Shown: positions 46,990-60,500 of the stretch, piece by piece
How positions within the stretch are numbered: position 1 is the first letter of the stretch
Layout: every line of letters begins with the position of its first letter
From: Paulownia fortunei
Taxonomy: Eukaryota; Streptophyta; Magnoliopsida; Lamiales; Paulowniaceae
Reading direction: 5' to 3'
DNA length: 64,000 bases
NCBI GenBank assembly: GCA_019321725.1
Contig: CM033108.1
Span: 6,652,060-6,716,059 of the forward strand
Made by a program: the position numbers and the translations under genes
The notes under the pieces: model-generated
Databases searched by the model: none
Told to the model about the DNA's origin: nothing
Seen by the model: only the letters and a program-made list of their open reading frames with translations

Positions 46990-49032
46990 ATCGTCGTGTT
47001 TGTTCCGTGCATATGTTATCTTGCTCATCATCTGGATTTTTCATATCTTGTATTCATTTTTTTGCCTTCATCCAATCGTCGTGACATGATTGGGCTTATA
47101 AAGATTCTGGAGACATGGTTGAGCATTTTTCGCTCAGTATGTTACCTCTCGAACTAAAGGCTTGCTATATAGCAACTGTTAAAACAAGGTAAGTAAGAAC
47201 TTCCTTTGCCATCACGGACAAAATTGGATAAGCCATTGTCTTTTGCGACCACCATCACAAAATATCAAATTCTCCATCGTTATCTGCCTCATTAAGCTCA
47301 AAAGCAACGTTAAAATAATTATCAAGTTTTTAGCTGGAACTTGAGAATCCTCTCAGACTTTTTGTTCATTCTTTTATTCAAAGTCGTGCCTTAGTAGCTT
47401 TAAAACTACTACTACTATTAGTATTTTGGGTTCCAAATCGAGTAACTTGTCCTCCATACTTTAAACTATGTTTATTATAAAAATTATTTAAATATGTTCT
47501 AACATTATCTACAATTAATGTGGGATTAAGAGAATAGTCATTTTTAATAGGAATTAAAGCATCATAATACATTGTTAACAGGTTATGTAAACCATCTAAT
47601 TTAAGTTTAGGGTAAAAAACAATAGTAACTAAATTAATTTCTCGAATGTTAAAACAATATTTTCCCATTTACTTTTCATTGTTTCAACATAATATTTTAA
47701 AATTTCTATACTAGAGTATTCATTTAAAACTATTGCAATATTATAATAATTAATTAATACTAAATGAGGAGTTGGGTAATAAACTCCCAATAATTGTAAG
47801 GTGGCGTCATTAGAAAATTTTAAAATATTTCAAATTTTTTCATATACTACCTATTGATTTGGAAACAAATGCACATTATTAACATTTTGCATAAAAAATA
47901 TACATAATAATTTTTTATAATCAAAAGATTTTTATAATAATAAATATATTGAATTCCAATGGGTTGGAACATCCTGTAAATTTTTTTTAAGTCTCATATC
48001 ATTGGCCTTACAAAATTTAGCCCATTGTTTCCTAACTTGTGGATGTGACCACAAGTAAGCAATTGCATGCTTAATGGGCCTAAGTTGTAATTCTAAATGT
48101 CTTAATCCATCTTGTACATACAAATTTAAAACATGACATATACATCTAATATGAAAAAATTTACCACCAATTAATGACTCATGTACAACTTTAAGATCTC
48201 CAATACTAGCATTATTTGAATTAGCATTGTTAAATGATATTGAAAAAAATTTAGTAGTTTAATTATATTTTTCTAATTCTAATAATATCATTTGAGAAAT
48301 GTTCTCCGCTGTGTGCACTTCATCAAACATTTTATATGCAAATAACTTTTTTTGGATTGACTAATAATCATCAATCCAATAACAAGTAATACTCAAATAT
48401 GAATGAGTTCGCTAATGGTAACTCTAAATATCAAAACATATAGAAACTTTATTATTTACATTAGCAAATATTTTATTTAAAATTTTGTTACCTACTATAT
48501 AATTTTTTTATTGTGTGTGTGAGTGTGGTTCATGGAATACGTTTAGCAGCATGATATAATGTATTTTGAAAAAAAATTCAAAAGATAATTTATTACCAAA
48601 ATTAAAAGAAAGATGTTCAATAACAAAAAAATTTAGCTAATCTTTCTTTATAATTAACATCGAAATATTTAAATAAGTTAAAATCATTATCTACACCAGA
48701 AGATGAGTACACCAAGATATGAGTTTGAGAATGGTCAATTTCATATTCAACCGGATGCTTATTCTCTATAATGTCTTGTCAACGATCCATAATCGCCTCC
48801 AAATTGAAATTAGAGCAATACTTACATTTTTTTCACATATCTCCAGATGGAAGTTTTACCTTCTCAAAATATTGGATAAAAATAGAAAATTTTAGAGTAG
48901 GAGTAGCTCAAACATTAACATCACTCATACTTTTTTGAGTTGGAAATATATGAGGTTGCTCATAATCACTTATTATTACTTCATAATTCATGTTGAGTGT
49001 AGGTATTGTACCAAAGTCAGAAGACGCCATCT
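46990..49032 (-). pseudogene. hAT transposase pseudogene (BED finger, DUF4413-like, hATC domain)
   Basis: The likely start is at 49032 (MASSDFGTIP). A remnant of the BED zinc finger, CKYCSNFNLEAI, is near 48830-48790. The central RNase-H-fold region at 48123-47932 contains YVQDGLRHLE, IAYLWSHPQVRKQWAKFC and DVPTHWNSIYLLL. It continues at 47668-47378 with FYPKLKLDGL and YYDALIP. The C-terminal hATC dimerisation domain is at about 47300-47000: LDNYFNVAFELNEAD, a TGA, WWSQKTMAYPILSVMAKEVL and, after a frame change, CSTMSPESL. Many stops and frame changes make it inactive. All three transposase modules remain in the right order. Confidence 0.82.
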
Positions 49033-49859
49033 TTTCCTTACCTCTGTTGCTTGAACTTGAACAGGCTATTTGGTAATTGATAGAATTAAAGATGAAGGAA
49101 ATATGGAAAAATAGTATTAACAATATAAATGAAAGAATTATCAATAAATACTTAAATACTTGAAAAAATAAAATTGACACTTTATAGTTGAGAGAATTGA
49201 GAGAGTTGAGATTTAAGAGTTTGTTGTGAGAAAATAATGAGGTTTGGAGGGGTATTTATAGATTTAGAACCTAATTTAAAAAAAAAAACAAAAAAGGGAG
49301 GGGGGAATTTGGCCATGCTAGAATGGTTAAATGACCATTCTGGATGGCCATAACAACCACTTAATAGTGGCCGTTGATAATCAACAGTCCAAAAATATAG
49401 ATCGTTGATCATTAATTTTTCTTAAAAAAAGGGTAACCTGAAAGTTTAGGATTATTGAACTATCAGGTCGGACCTAATGGTTTAATATGTTGGACAAACC
49501 CCAACCCATAAGGGTTAGAATCGCCGACCCATGGTCAACTATTTCCTGATCATTGTCCACGGGCTGATTACGGGTCGGGTTTGATTTTGACCCAAACACG
49601 TGGTCACCCAGTGTCAAGAGGGCCTAGCGAAATTGAAAATAGTTCCACAAATAGAAATTTAATGGTAATTAATGCCATTCAAATTAATAATATTTTATCT
49701 GTTCTAAAAAAAATGGGTCTATTTTAGTTCGATGCATAATTTTATACAATAATGGGAAAGAAAATTATTTCCGAAAAGATCTAAAAAAAAATAATAATAA
49801 AAAATTTAGAACAAAGTTACAATGAATAATAGAAAATTATGGATTTAAAAACGATATAC

Positions 49860-51190
49860 TTAAGTCAAGTTGTTGACTCTGAGGAAACATTTCACAAGTA
49901 GCAATGCTAAAATCTAATTGAATTTCGCTCAGCATATCTGCGTATTATGAATATAAGATACAATGAACGAGTAGAAAGACTGTCATCTTAAATAAAAATA
50001 TTAAGGAAGATACCTATATGAAACAATTATGAGGGCTTCATATCCAAAGAAGACAAGTAAAATATTTGCAAACTTTAGAAGTCTATTTGTGGACTCAAAC
50101 AAACTTCCTGAAGATGGAACATCCAATTCAATGAGGTAATCAATTTTTTTGGTTTCCTCAAGAATGCGAATGAACCATATGTGTACAAGAAGATTATTGA
50201 GAGCGCTGTGATGATTGTGTGTTTGACGTTGATGACATCCTACTTATTCTGATAATGTAGGGAAATTGCAGTCAACAAAGACATAGTTTCTCTATAAAGG
50301 ATTTGAGAGAAACATCCTAGTGCAGGGGATCAAGATTTGTAGAGATAGATCAAGAGTATTCTCGGACTATTCTAAATCCATATACATAGACATGATACGA
50401 AAGAGGTTTACATGAAAGAATCCAATAGAAGAATTTTGCCATCGAGTTATGATCTCTTTCAAAGTCTTTATCCTTTAAGACTTTATAGGAAATATAAAAA
50501 AATGAATCACATACTTTATGCCTTTGAAATAGGGAGCATATATATGCAAATCTATGTAGGCGACATGCTCTGAGTATCACCAGTGAATATCAGTCTAATC
50601 TATGCGAATAGCACTGGGAAGTCATAAAGATGATCCTTGAGTACTTATCAAGGACTTAGGATGTCTTCATAGTGTACAGTTGTGGAGAGCTGAAGATAGA
50701 ATGCTTCAAAATTTGAGCTTTTGAGTCTAATGTAGATAACATGAAGTCTACGTCTAGATTTATATGCACTCTAAATGGTGGGACGATTAGTTGAAAAAAC
50801 TCCAAATAAGAGAAGATCGTAGATTCCACCATTGAGGTTGAATATATCATGGCATACTATGCTACGAAAGAGACTATTTGGATGTAAAACTTCATCCAAG
50901 AGTTATATATAGTTCCACTGATTGTTGATTTGTTACCAAATACTGCGATAACAATGTTGCTATTACCCAAGCAAAGAAGCCAATGTCTCATCAAAAATTT
51001 GATCACAAAATGAAGTAATACTATCTGATTCAAAAAATTATTGGTAGAGATAACATCATAGTAGAGAGAGTTGTCTTGGTAGAAAATATAGAAGACCTAC
51101 TGAGCGAACCCCTAGGGTAGTATTTGAAGGGCATCTTCAAGAGATAGGTATTAAATACATGGACAATTGACTTTGGAGCAAGTAGGAGAT
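49860..51190 (+). pseudogene. Ty1/copia pol remnant (RT to RNase H), copy A
   Basis: Heavily broken plus-strand reading shows copia reverse-transcriptase pieces, for example VDDILLI near 50227-50250 and GGTISXKNSK-like sequence at 50780. The RNase H end near 50930-51110 resembles the better copy at 60990-61313. A polypurine tract (AGTAGGAGAT, 51181-51190) leads directly into the LTR at 51191. The 5' half of the element is missing. Confidence 0.7.
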
Positions 51191-51665
51191 TGTTAGAGTT
51201 GTGTCTGGGGTAAATTGGTTGTCTAGTACTCTTGTATAAACAACTTATCCCAATTAATATCAATAAAAATAGGCAATTCTTTATCTTTACTAAAATTATT
51301 TTAATTTATGGGGCATGGTCCACTATATGATGACGATCATAAATTATGCTTTTATGGATTTGTTCTTACATTCAAAGTCAAAGATAATTGAGATGAGATA
51401 TCAATGATTCCAGTGAAACTTGCACATATGAAGTAAGCTTGCAAGGAGGACATCTCGTTCCATGGGTATTATTGTAGAGATACTAGTATATTTATGCGGT
51501 TGCTTGTTAGAGAACAAGTACATTAAACAACTCTTCCCAAAAATTCCTAATTGGAAACCATATTATTGAATCATTATGATAATGCAAGATTAGTCCTTTA
51601 ACTTAAGGCACCATGGTAGTCTTGTACATAGTTTATTGTCCTTTTATTTATTCTCCTTTGAAAAA
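51191..51665 (+). mobile_element. 3' LTR fragment of copia copy A
   Basis: It starts TGTTAGAGTTGTGTCTGGGG just after a polypurine tract, as does the LTR at 61388. It shares GGGGCATGGTC, ACATCTCGTTCCATGG and GCTTGTTAGAGAACAAGTAC with that family. It is cut off near 51665, where a minus-strand copia fragment begins. Confidence 0.7.
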
Positions 51666-51689
51666 AACTTTTGGTACTTTTATCCGAAA

Positions 51690-52830
51690 CTTAATAACAT
51701 GAGATACTTCAAGAATATGATGATTTTTTCTTTCTACCAACCCATTTAGTTGAGGATTATCAATGCAAGATGATAATGAATAATACCATTTGTTTGCAAA
51801 TAATCACTGTAAGCCCTATTATCGGTAAGAAGTATTCTAATGGAGGTTTGGAATTGAGTTTTTATCATTTGATGGAATTGCTTAAAAACAGTGGTTGCCT
51901 CATATATTGCTTTTAATAGATAAATCCAACAAACTCTAGAATGATCATCAACAAATATTAAAAATCAACGGGCACCATTAAGAGTTTTAACACGAGAAGG
52001 ATTCCATATGTCACTATGAACCAATAAGAATGTACAAGATTTTTCATAGACTTGAGGAGGAAAAGAAACTATATGGTGTTTAGTATACTCACAAGTTTCA
52101 TATTTAAATACAGAAATGCCTTTATTCTTGAAAACTCCAGGAAATAAGTATTTTAAATATAAGAAGCTAGGGTGTCCTAATCTTAAATGCCACAACCATA
52201 TTTCTATATCTTTACTATCCACTATTCAACCTGATATCCTCTCTCAACATTCTTTAATATTCTACATAATTATTTGAAGAGAATTTAATAGAGCAATTCA
52301 GATCTCGAGTGAGCTTGCTAATAGAGATATGGTCGCAAGATAAATTTGGTAGAATTAAGAAAAAAATTGAAATTTGCATAGTCCATTTTCTAGCAACAAA
52401 TGACAAAGAACCATTAGCAATTTTATGACCAAAACAACTTTGGCAGATCCTGTCGCAGGATTAGTAGCCCTTGAATCAATGATCAGGGGTTAGAGTTTTG
52501 AGATGTAACAAAGATGGCAGTAACAAAGTTACCTGATTGAGCCAAATTGGCAGAGTGGTATTGATTTTAATATTTTGGGACATGAACCTGTAAAATTGCT
52601 CAAGTTGTTCTTTGGTGAAGCTAGGAAACTTAACACCTCCTGGATTTTGTTACCTTTGGGGTTCATTTACTACTTGAAAAACTCAGCCTCCTCCATTGTT
52701 ATTTCCTTCTACGACCAACATGTCCTCTGCTAAAATTTTATGGTTTGTTATTTTTTTCCAGTACGTTTCGCGTGCAAGTCGTGATCTTTGACAATATTAT
52801 ACCAAAGACGGTCCTTCTCATCCATTTTCC
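51690..52830 (-). pseudogene. Ty1/copia gag-end, protease, GAG-pre-integrase and integrase remnant, copy B
   Basis: On the minus strand from about 52830 come a gag tail (FPSFTKEQLEQF) and a degraded protease region with NLSCDHISISKLTRDLNCS. Then (52222-51965) follows the zinc-binding GAG-pre-integrase WLWHLRLGHPSFLYLKYLFP with CEYTKHH. The integrase core start follows: FLLVHSDIW, FLIFVDDHSRVCWIYLL and ILLTDNRAYS. It ends near 51690 before the catalytic Glu. Several stops occur. The related RT lies immediately downstream but on the other strand. Confidence 0.75.
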
Positions 52831-53029
52831 CATATTTTTCTACACACTAACATTAGCATATAGGTTTTCAGAGTTAACTACACTAAGCTAACTTGTTTCC
52901 AATGCTGCAAGTGTTGAACTTTTTGTTTGGGACATTTTTGGTTAAACCATCATGACCCTCGGATGGTATCAAAGACTTCACGACAAGATGGAATTAGGGT
53001 AAGGCTAGGAATTCGACCTCTTCCTTAAT

Positions 53030-53715
53030 CAAACTCAGCTCGTAGGCCAAACATTGGCAATCCCTAAATAGAGGATGAAAATTATGAAGAGATTAAAGCC
53101 CTATACAAAAATAAGACTAAGGAAATTATAGATTTGCTAACAAACAAAATCCCTATGGGTAGCAAATAGGTTTTCACATTGAAGTTTAAAGCTGATGGAA
53201 GCATAAAAAGACACATGGCAAGACTTTTTGCAAAGGTGTATTCACAAACTTTTAGTATTGACTATCAACAGACATTTGCACCAATGACAAAAATGAACAC
53301 AGTTAGAGTCCTGCTAGCTTTGGTTGCGAAGCTCGAGCGGCCACTCCAATAATTAGATATAAAGAATGCATTTCTTCATAGAGAATGAGAAGAAGAGGTT
53401 GACATAAGTTACCACTTGGTTTCAAAGAATGACTTGAGATAGGCAAAGTGTGTAGATTGAAGAAATCTCTCTATGGCTTGAAATAATCTCCACGTGCATG
53501 GTTTGAAAAGTTTACTCAGTCAGTGAAGGGTATAGGCTACACTCAGGGGCACACAAATCACATTATGTTTATAAGTATTCTAGTGAAGGTAAGGTAACTA
53601 TTTTGATAGCTTATATAAATGACATTATTCTCACTGGTGATGAGGAGCAGAAAATAAGAAGATCTATGAAGTCCTTGCCACAATCTTTAAAAATCAAGGA
53701 CTTCCCTTGACCTGG
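53030..53715 (+). pseudogene. Ty1/copia reverse transcriptase remnant, copy C
   Basis: The plus strand reads VFTLKFKADGSIKRHMARLF, SIDYQQTFAPMTKMNTVRVL and LDIKNAFLHRE, then LPLGFKE-like sequence, all standard copia RT blocks. Stops and frameshifts are frequent and the YVDD region is degraded. It stops at about 53715, where a minus-strand LTR fragment begins. Confidence 0.8.
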
Positions 53716-53945
53716 ATTGCTTTAAGACCAAAGCCACAGAAATATATTCAATGATCGCCATCATATGTGTAATCATGTTCCATAGTTATGTTTGGTCTAG
53801 AAACTTCACCTAATTCTTACAGTGGTGAATTCTAGATAAAGATTACCATTAATTTATACTAATATGAAAAAGATTGTTTGTACAAGAGTGTAAAAACAAC
53901 CAAACTAGTTGGCTCATTAGGCACTACTCTAACAATCTCTCTCTT
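53710..53945 (-). mobile_element. copia LTR start (minus orientation)
   Basis: Read on minus, it begins TGTTAGAGTAGTGCCTAATG and continues with ACTCTTGTACAAACAATC and TTCTAGACCAAACATAAC. This is the first ~235 bases of the LTR family at 61388. It is probably the truncated second LTR of the minus-strand copy at 54100-55980. Confidence 0.7.
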
Positions 53946-54099
53946 GCCATAGAGATAATTACCCTTGTATTAAGGCCCATCTTGTCAAGATGCTCTTCAA
54001 ATACTGTCTAAGGGGTTGAATAAGTAATTATGCTATATTTAAGGGGTTGAATGAGTAATTATGCTATATTTTCGGCTGAGGCAATTCTTATTACAAGCT

Positions 54100-55985
54100 A
54101 TAAGAATGGCAAACCTGTTATTCTATTATTTCCTCTGGTAGGATTTAGCAATAACTATTATCCTATGCGAGATTTAAAATTAAGCATTTATTCTATTGAT
54201 ATCCTTTTATAATATTATCTTTAATTATCAACGTCCCTATTATTTTATTCAAATTTAATCACTCTTTAAATGGCAATTTGAAAATCCTCATTTTCTAGTG
54301 GGCTTGAGGTCCAATTAGTATTGTCATCCCCCCCAATTTTGCGAGCCATGTACAATGTTAAAAGGTGGTTAACACATTAATGATTGCATCCCCATGCAAC
54401 CGTCAAGCTATTTTACCTCAACTTTTCTATATACTCCAATTTTATGAGCCTATATGTACTTATGTCAAATGAGACCTATCAAACATTTATATTAATGAAA
54501 TATTTAAATATCCCACTCGTGACCAACTCTTAACATCACATTACATAGTCATCTCCATGCGAGTAATGATCACATCTTTCCATCACTTAGGATATCCTAC
54601 AACTCGTAGACAATGCACTAAATGCAGTAGCAAGTCTCATGTCATATACTATTGATGGAAGGCATAGACAATTGGGTCCAACTCAATATGGCCGATATTC
54701 ACTTGATATAAAACTAATTAAAGTTCTATACTTGAATTTATTTCAAGTGAGGGTCATACTAAATATATTATGCAAGATCTCATCAATTTTTTAATCATGT
54801 TTATTTAATGTTCACTAATCTAATGACGACAAGAATACATCATAAGAAATATATTAAATAAACCAACCTTCATCACTTACATTCTAAAATAAAGGGATGA
54901 TCATGGGTCTTTAATCCTATATGATCGACTCGAGCCAAAGTGGATTAAAGTTAATCTCAGGGTAATAATAAAAAAGAAATACACCTATCTATTATATAAA
55001 TATATCCCATACATTCATGGGCCTTCATTCATAACTTTTCCTCTATCTTCATACCATTTTCTAATATTTTTTTCTAAATTACAAAAAGATAAATCTCACA
55101 TCCTAATTCTACTCTCATTATATTTGAAATACTACATGAAACCTTGGAATAATTTCAATAGGAGTACATAGGAGGGAGATAGAATTACATTTGAATAAAA
55201 ACTAGAGAAAGTCGAGTCTCGTAGGCCTCATTTTAATTAATGATCAGATATGTATAAAACTAAACCAATCACATTGGCCTAAGCTCTATGATCATCTATC
55301 AACAACATGCTTAATACATAATCATCATACAAAAATTAAAACATGTACTTATTCTACCAGACAAGTGATGAATCCTTTGTTGACCACTCATTAACCTCCG
55401 TACATATCAATGCAACATCCATTGTATCCCCTTTGTAATTTTCAGACAATCAAAAGATATATTAGAATAAAACACTATATGTATAAGTTTACCATAGTGT
55501 CTCAAGTCAAAAGACTAATCGTTTACTATCGTAACATGAAATTTTAACAAGTTTCCAATTAAGAAATTCCAGTGGGTCTGTTCATTATACTTGTTCCCTA
55601 ACAAGCACCTACATACATGCACTAGCTCACTACGCCAATGTCCATGGAGTGAGACATCCTCCTCATTCAAGCATGCATCGTATGTAGGAGTCTATTTAGC
55701 TATTCGATGTCCCTTCTCAAAAAGCTATTGACTCATAACTAATTTAAAACCAAAGCCATAGAGGCATATTTCATGATCACCATCAAATGCGTGACCATGC
55801 CCGTAACTAAGTTTGGTCTAGGGACTTTATCTAATTACAAGAAGAAGTTAAAGATAAATAAATTTGCCTTTTTATTAATATAATTTAAAAAAGATTATTT
55901 TTACAATTACAAGAGTATAAAAGGATGCATAATGTAATTAGCACGTCGGGCACTACTCTAATATAGGCTGCCCAAGCACCTTATG
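54100..55985 (-). mobile_element. copia LTR and leader (minus orientation)
   Basis: The minus strand from about 55980 follows the 61388 LTR closely: ATTAGAGTAGTGCC, ATACTCTTGTAATTGTAAAA, TGCTTGTTAGGGAACAAGTA, GAACAGACCCACT, GATGTTGCATTGATATGTAC and GGTTAATGAGTGGTCAACAA. It then continues into sequence shared with 56690-57490. With 53710-53945 it looks like a minus-strand element whose internal coding region is gone. Confidence 0.72.
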
Positions 55986-55989
55986 GGTG

Positions 55990-56340
55990 CCAAACATGTG
56001 GGCACCAGGGCACACGACGGGTGCCTCAAGTAGCCCCTCGTGTTCATAGCTAGGCTACTAGGCACCCTACCACCCAATGGATAACAACCTTAGGTTGTTG
56101 CTCCATCCCGTCTCATTGCTAATTGTTGTGTAGAATTTTTGAAATTTTCTTCTAAAATTAAATGTTAATTTTAATTTATGAAAAATATTTTTTCTTGAAA
56201 AATCAAAATTTAAATCCCAAATTTGAAAGAAATAACATATAATCTAATCGATTTGAAAGAGAAATCTACATGGCATGATGCTAGGCGCCCGTCGGGTGCC
56301 TACACGCCCGCTGTGCGTGCTGTCGTGTTGAATTGCAAAA
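55990..56340. other. GC-richer block with GGTGCC/GGCACC motifs
   Basis: Repeated GGGTGCC and GGCACC words form several short inverted repeats. A similar vocabulary (GGGCGCCAGGCAC) occurs at 63300-63360. It probably belongs to retroelement leader or LTR sequence. No coding meaning was recognised. Confidence 0.4.
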
Positions 56341-56559
56341 TATGATTTTTTGATTTTATATTTAAAATATTAATTTTAAAAATTAAAAAAAAAGATTTTT
56401 CTTGAAAAATCAAGATTTTATTCCAAGTCATGAAATTACAATTTAAAAAGATGGTAAATTTACATACTTTAATAAATTCATGTGATGTATTTATTAGTAT
56501 GTATTGGATGATTATGGAGCCATTTGGACTAATATGATTGGATTTACTTGTATTTGGGT

Positions 56560-57540
56560 TTTTGAAATGGGGTCTGCAAGTCTCTTATTCTTTCATTGTA
56601 TGTACTTTACATTTTGAATGAGAGTAAAATAGGGTGAGGTTTTTTTTTTTACTTTTTGGTGGACAAAAAAAAGGACCAAGATGTAGAATCAAGAGAAGAC
56701 CCATGAATGTATGGGATATATTCATGTAATACAAACTAGTTTCTATTTCCATTTTATTATCCTTAGATTGGCCTAGATCCATTTTGGCCCAAATGGATCG
56801 CGTAGGAATGGCCCATGATCATCTAGATTATGTATGTATTAGATACATGTGTAGGGTTTATTTAATTGATTTTCTTGTCAATTTATTAAATAAATCAAGA
56901 TTAAAATTGATAAGGTATTGGTTAACATAAATACCCCACTTGAACTAAAAATCAAGTAAATGAATTTTTGAATTCTGATTTCAAGAAAATATGGATAAAT
57001 TAGGTAAGACCTAATAATCCATGCCTACCATCAAAAGTAGTTGACATGACGATGCTACTTTACTTTATCATTGGCCATGAGTCGTGGAATGACTCTGTAA
57101 TGGAAAGTTGTGATCTCTACTAAGCATGGTGATGCCCATGGGATGGACTCATCTCTATGTTGGCCATGAGTCATAGAACATTTTGATGTTCCATCTACAT
57201 GGAGGTTTGATGGGTCTTTCTTGACACTTAGTACCATATCGACTCATAAAATTGGGATATATGGGAAGAAATGAGGTAAAATAGCTTGAGGGTTATATGA
57301 AGATTCAATTGTTAAAAGTTAACTACCTTTCAATATATTTTATGGGCTCATAAAATTAGGACATATGACATATTGATTAAGTCTCATGCCCACTAGAAAA
57401 TATGATTTCCCGAATTACCATTAGGGGTAATGGAATTTGAATGAAATAGTGGGAGACATGTATTACTTAAAATCTTGTTATGAATGAATATGATTTTGAA
57501 AGTATGCTAATTTTCTGTCTCATTTATATTTATAGATTAT
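56560..57540 (+). mobile_element. copia LTR/leader fragment 5' of copy D
   Basis: It shares AGACCCATGAATGTATGGGA, TAGATTGGCCTAGATCC, AAATAGCTTGAGGGTT and the CCCACTAGAAAAT blocks with the minus-strand copy at 54100-55030. It leads directly to the gag start at 57547. The LTR beginning TGTTAGAG is absent upstream, so the 5' LTR is truncated. No clean primer-binding site was found. Confidence 0.55.
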
Positions 57541-57546
57541 CTATAA

Positions 57547-60500
57547 ATGGCTAAAAATCCACTCGCATCAATTCTGGAAGCTAATAAATTAACTGGTCCC
57601 AACTATGTCAATTGGTTGAAAAATATTCAGATTGTTCTACAATCCAAAAAGAGGGATTACATACTTGATTGGATCGCGCCGGAAGACGCCAATGAGGAAA
57701 AGCTTGCGGATTATCACATTCTAGTTGATAATGATCTACAAGTGCGATGTTATATGATGGCATCAATGTCAAACAAGTTGCAAAGGTAACACGAGGTATA
57801 TGTACATGCGCATGATATCTATGTTCACTTACAAGAGTTGTACGGTGAATATACAAGGCAGGCGAGATATCAGATCTCAAAAGAGCTTTTCAGGACCAAT
57901 ATGATGGAGGGCTCTTCAGTCCATGATCATGGATTGAAGATGATAGACTTGATTGAAATGCTCGAGTCACTTGAAGTCATTATGGATAACGAGCTCTATT
58001 GGGATCTCATGCTGTAGTTTTTACCTCCATCATTTGACACCTTCGTTGTCAACTTTAACATGCATAAAATGGAAACTAGCCTTGCTGAGCTTTTTAACAT
58101 GTTGAAGATAGCTGAGTCCACTATGACAAATGACAAGCCGGTCATGCTTGTTGGATTCTCATCTAACTCAAAACCCAAGAGAAAGAAGGGAAAAGAAAGG
58201 CATTCCTCAAAATCCAAAGGCATGAAGCTAACATGTGTGTTTCCAAGATTTCTAACAAGACTGATGACAAGTGCCACTACTGCGGTAAACCTGGGCATTG
58301 GAAGTGGAGCTGTAAATAGTACCTTGCGAGGCTGAAGAGTTTAGGTATTTATTTTGTTAAAGTTAACTTATTAGTTAACAATGTTTCTTGGGTATTTGAT
58401 ACCGATTGTGGGTCTCATCTTTCCAATAATTTATAGGTAATGGCAAGAAGCAAGAAGCTAAGTAGAGGAGAGATAGTCTTGTGGCTGGGGAATGGAGCAA
58501 AGGTTGCTACATTAGCTATAGGAAGTGTCAACTTAGCTTTATGAAATGGAGTAGTTTTAGTTTTAAACAATTGTCTTTATGTTCTAGAGATAGTTAAGAA
58601 TATTATCTCTATTCCTGTTTTGGATTAAGAAGGTTTTATTTTTTCAATAAAACGAAAGTTGTTCTATTTTTAAAGATTCAATTCTGATTACCTCTGGCAT
58701 ATTGATTAATGGTTTATATTATATTAATCCCCATAACTTATTTTTCCATGTTCAACAAAATAAAAGAAAAATAGATAATCATAGTTCCCAATTCTTATGG
58801 CATGCTAGGTTAGGTCATATCTCTGAGAAAAAAATTCATAAGTTGACCCAATTGCTCAATCTTTCGAAAGAGCAAGGAATGCCAACATGTGAGTCATGTT
58901 TCAAAGAAAAAATGAGCGAGCCAAAAATCTATTGGATTTGATCCATTCAAATGTATGTAGGCCACTAAGTGTTAGTGCTCGTAGAAACTATAACTACTTT
59001 ATAACTTTTACCGATGATCATTCCAGGTATGGTTATGTGTACCTTATGAGGTACAAATTTGAAGCTTTTGAAAAGTTCAAAGAATTCAGATGTGAATTGG
59101 AGAAACAAACTGGGTTGAGTATCAAGGCTCTTCGATCAGATCGAGGAGGTGAATACTTGAGCATAGAGTTTCTTGATTATCTAAAAGAGAATGAGATTCT
59201 CTCTCAGTGGACCCCTCATATAATTCCCCAACTTAATGGTTTGTGAAGAATAAAAAACAAACCTTGTTGGACATGGTTCAATCGATGATGAGTTTCACTG
59301 GACTTCCTATTTTATTATGGGGCTATTCTATAGAAACAACGGCATATCTATTAAATAGAGTGCTATTAAAGTTAGTGTCTAAAACACCATATGAGATATG
59401 GTGTGGGAAACCACCATCTTCCAAATACCTTAAGGTATGGGAGTGTGCTGCTTATGTAAAGCAGCAAGTAGGAGATAAATTGGATATGAGATCCAGTTTA
59501 TGTAGATTCGTGGGGTCCAAAGGAATCCATTGGATACTATATCTACGACCCTTCAAAATAAAAAAGTGTTTGTTTCAAGGAATGCCACATTTTTAGAAGA
59601 GGAGTTTCATTAGATAGAAATGGCGAAGTCGTCGAACTTGAAGAAATTCAAAAACCACAGAGCCTCCTTACTGACGTAGTAACGGGCCAACAAACTGAGG
59701 CTGGGTCTTCGAGCACACATTCTCCTAGGAGATCCCATAGGATCTTAAAACCACCTGAGAGGTATGATTTTTTGTTAGAGAACAACAAGGAGAATCTCCC
59801 ATTAGATGATAATCCAAGAACTTATAGAGAGGCAATGTCGGACATCAACTCAGGAAGATGGTAAGAAGCCATGTAATCTGAGATAGACTCCATGTACTCC
59901 AATAAGGTATGAACCTTGGTAGGCCCACCATAAAGAATAGTTCATATTGGCTACAGATGGTTCTATAAGTGGAAGTTTGGAGTAAATAGAGAGGTAACGA
60001 CCTACAAAGCACAATTGGTAGCGAAAGGTTATACTCAGAAGCAAGTAATTGATTATGAGAAAACTTTTTTGCCAGTAGCGATGCTTAAATCCATTCAGAT
60101 ACTACTAGCTATATTAGTGTATTATGACTATGAGATATGGTAGATAGATGTGAAGACTGCTTTCCTTAATGAAAGTATTAAAGAAGAAATCTATATGAGG
60201 CAACCAGAAGGCTTTATATCCAAATAGAGTGAGCAACAGGTTTGCAAACTCTAGAGATCCATTTATGGACTCAAGTAGGCTTCCCGAAATTGGAACATTT
60301 GGTTTGACAAGGTAATCAAATCATTTAATTTCCACAAAAATCCGGATGAACCCTGTGTCTATAAGAAGATACTTGGGAGCGTAGTGACATTTATTGTATT
60401 ATATGTTGATGACATCCTACTCATTAGGAATGATGTAGGGATAATGCAGTCAACTAAGACTTGGTTGTCTAATTAGTTCTCCATGAAGGATTTGGGAGAA

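Larger units (their letters stand above)
46613..49620 (-). mobile_element. hAT DNA transposon, nearly full length, decayed
   Basis: The left end CTCTTGGCAATAGATCTGAC, then CACGG, matches the reverse complement of the right end CTCTTGACACTGGGTGACCA, then CGTG, as an imperfect inverted repeat. Between them lies a minus-strand transposase pseudogene of the BED/RICESLEEPER type. Subterminal tandem repeats lie at 46636-46790. An 8-bp target duplication could not be confirmed. The size of about 3.0 kb is normal for plant hAT elements. Confidence 0.75.
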
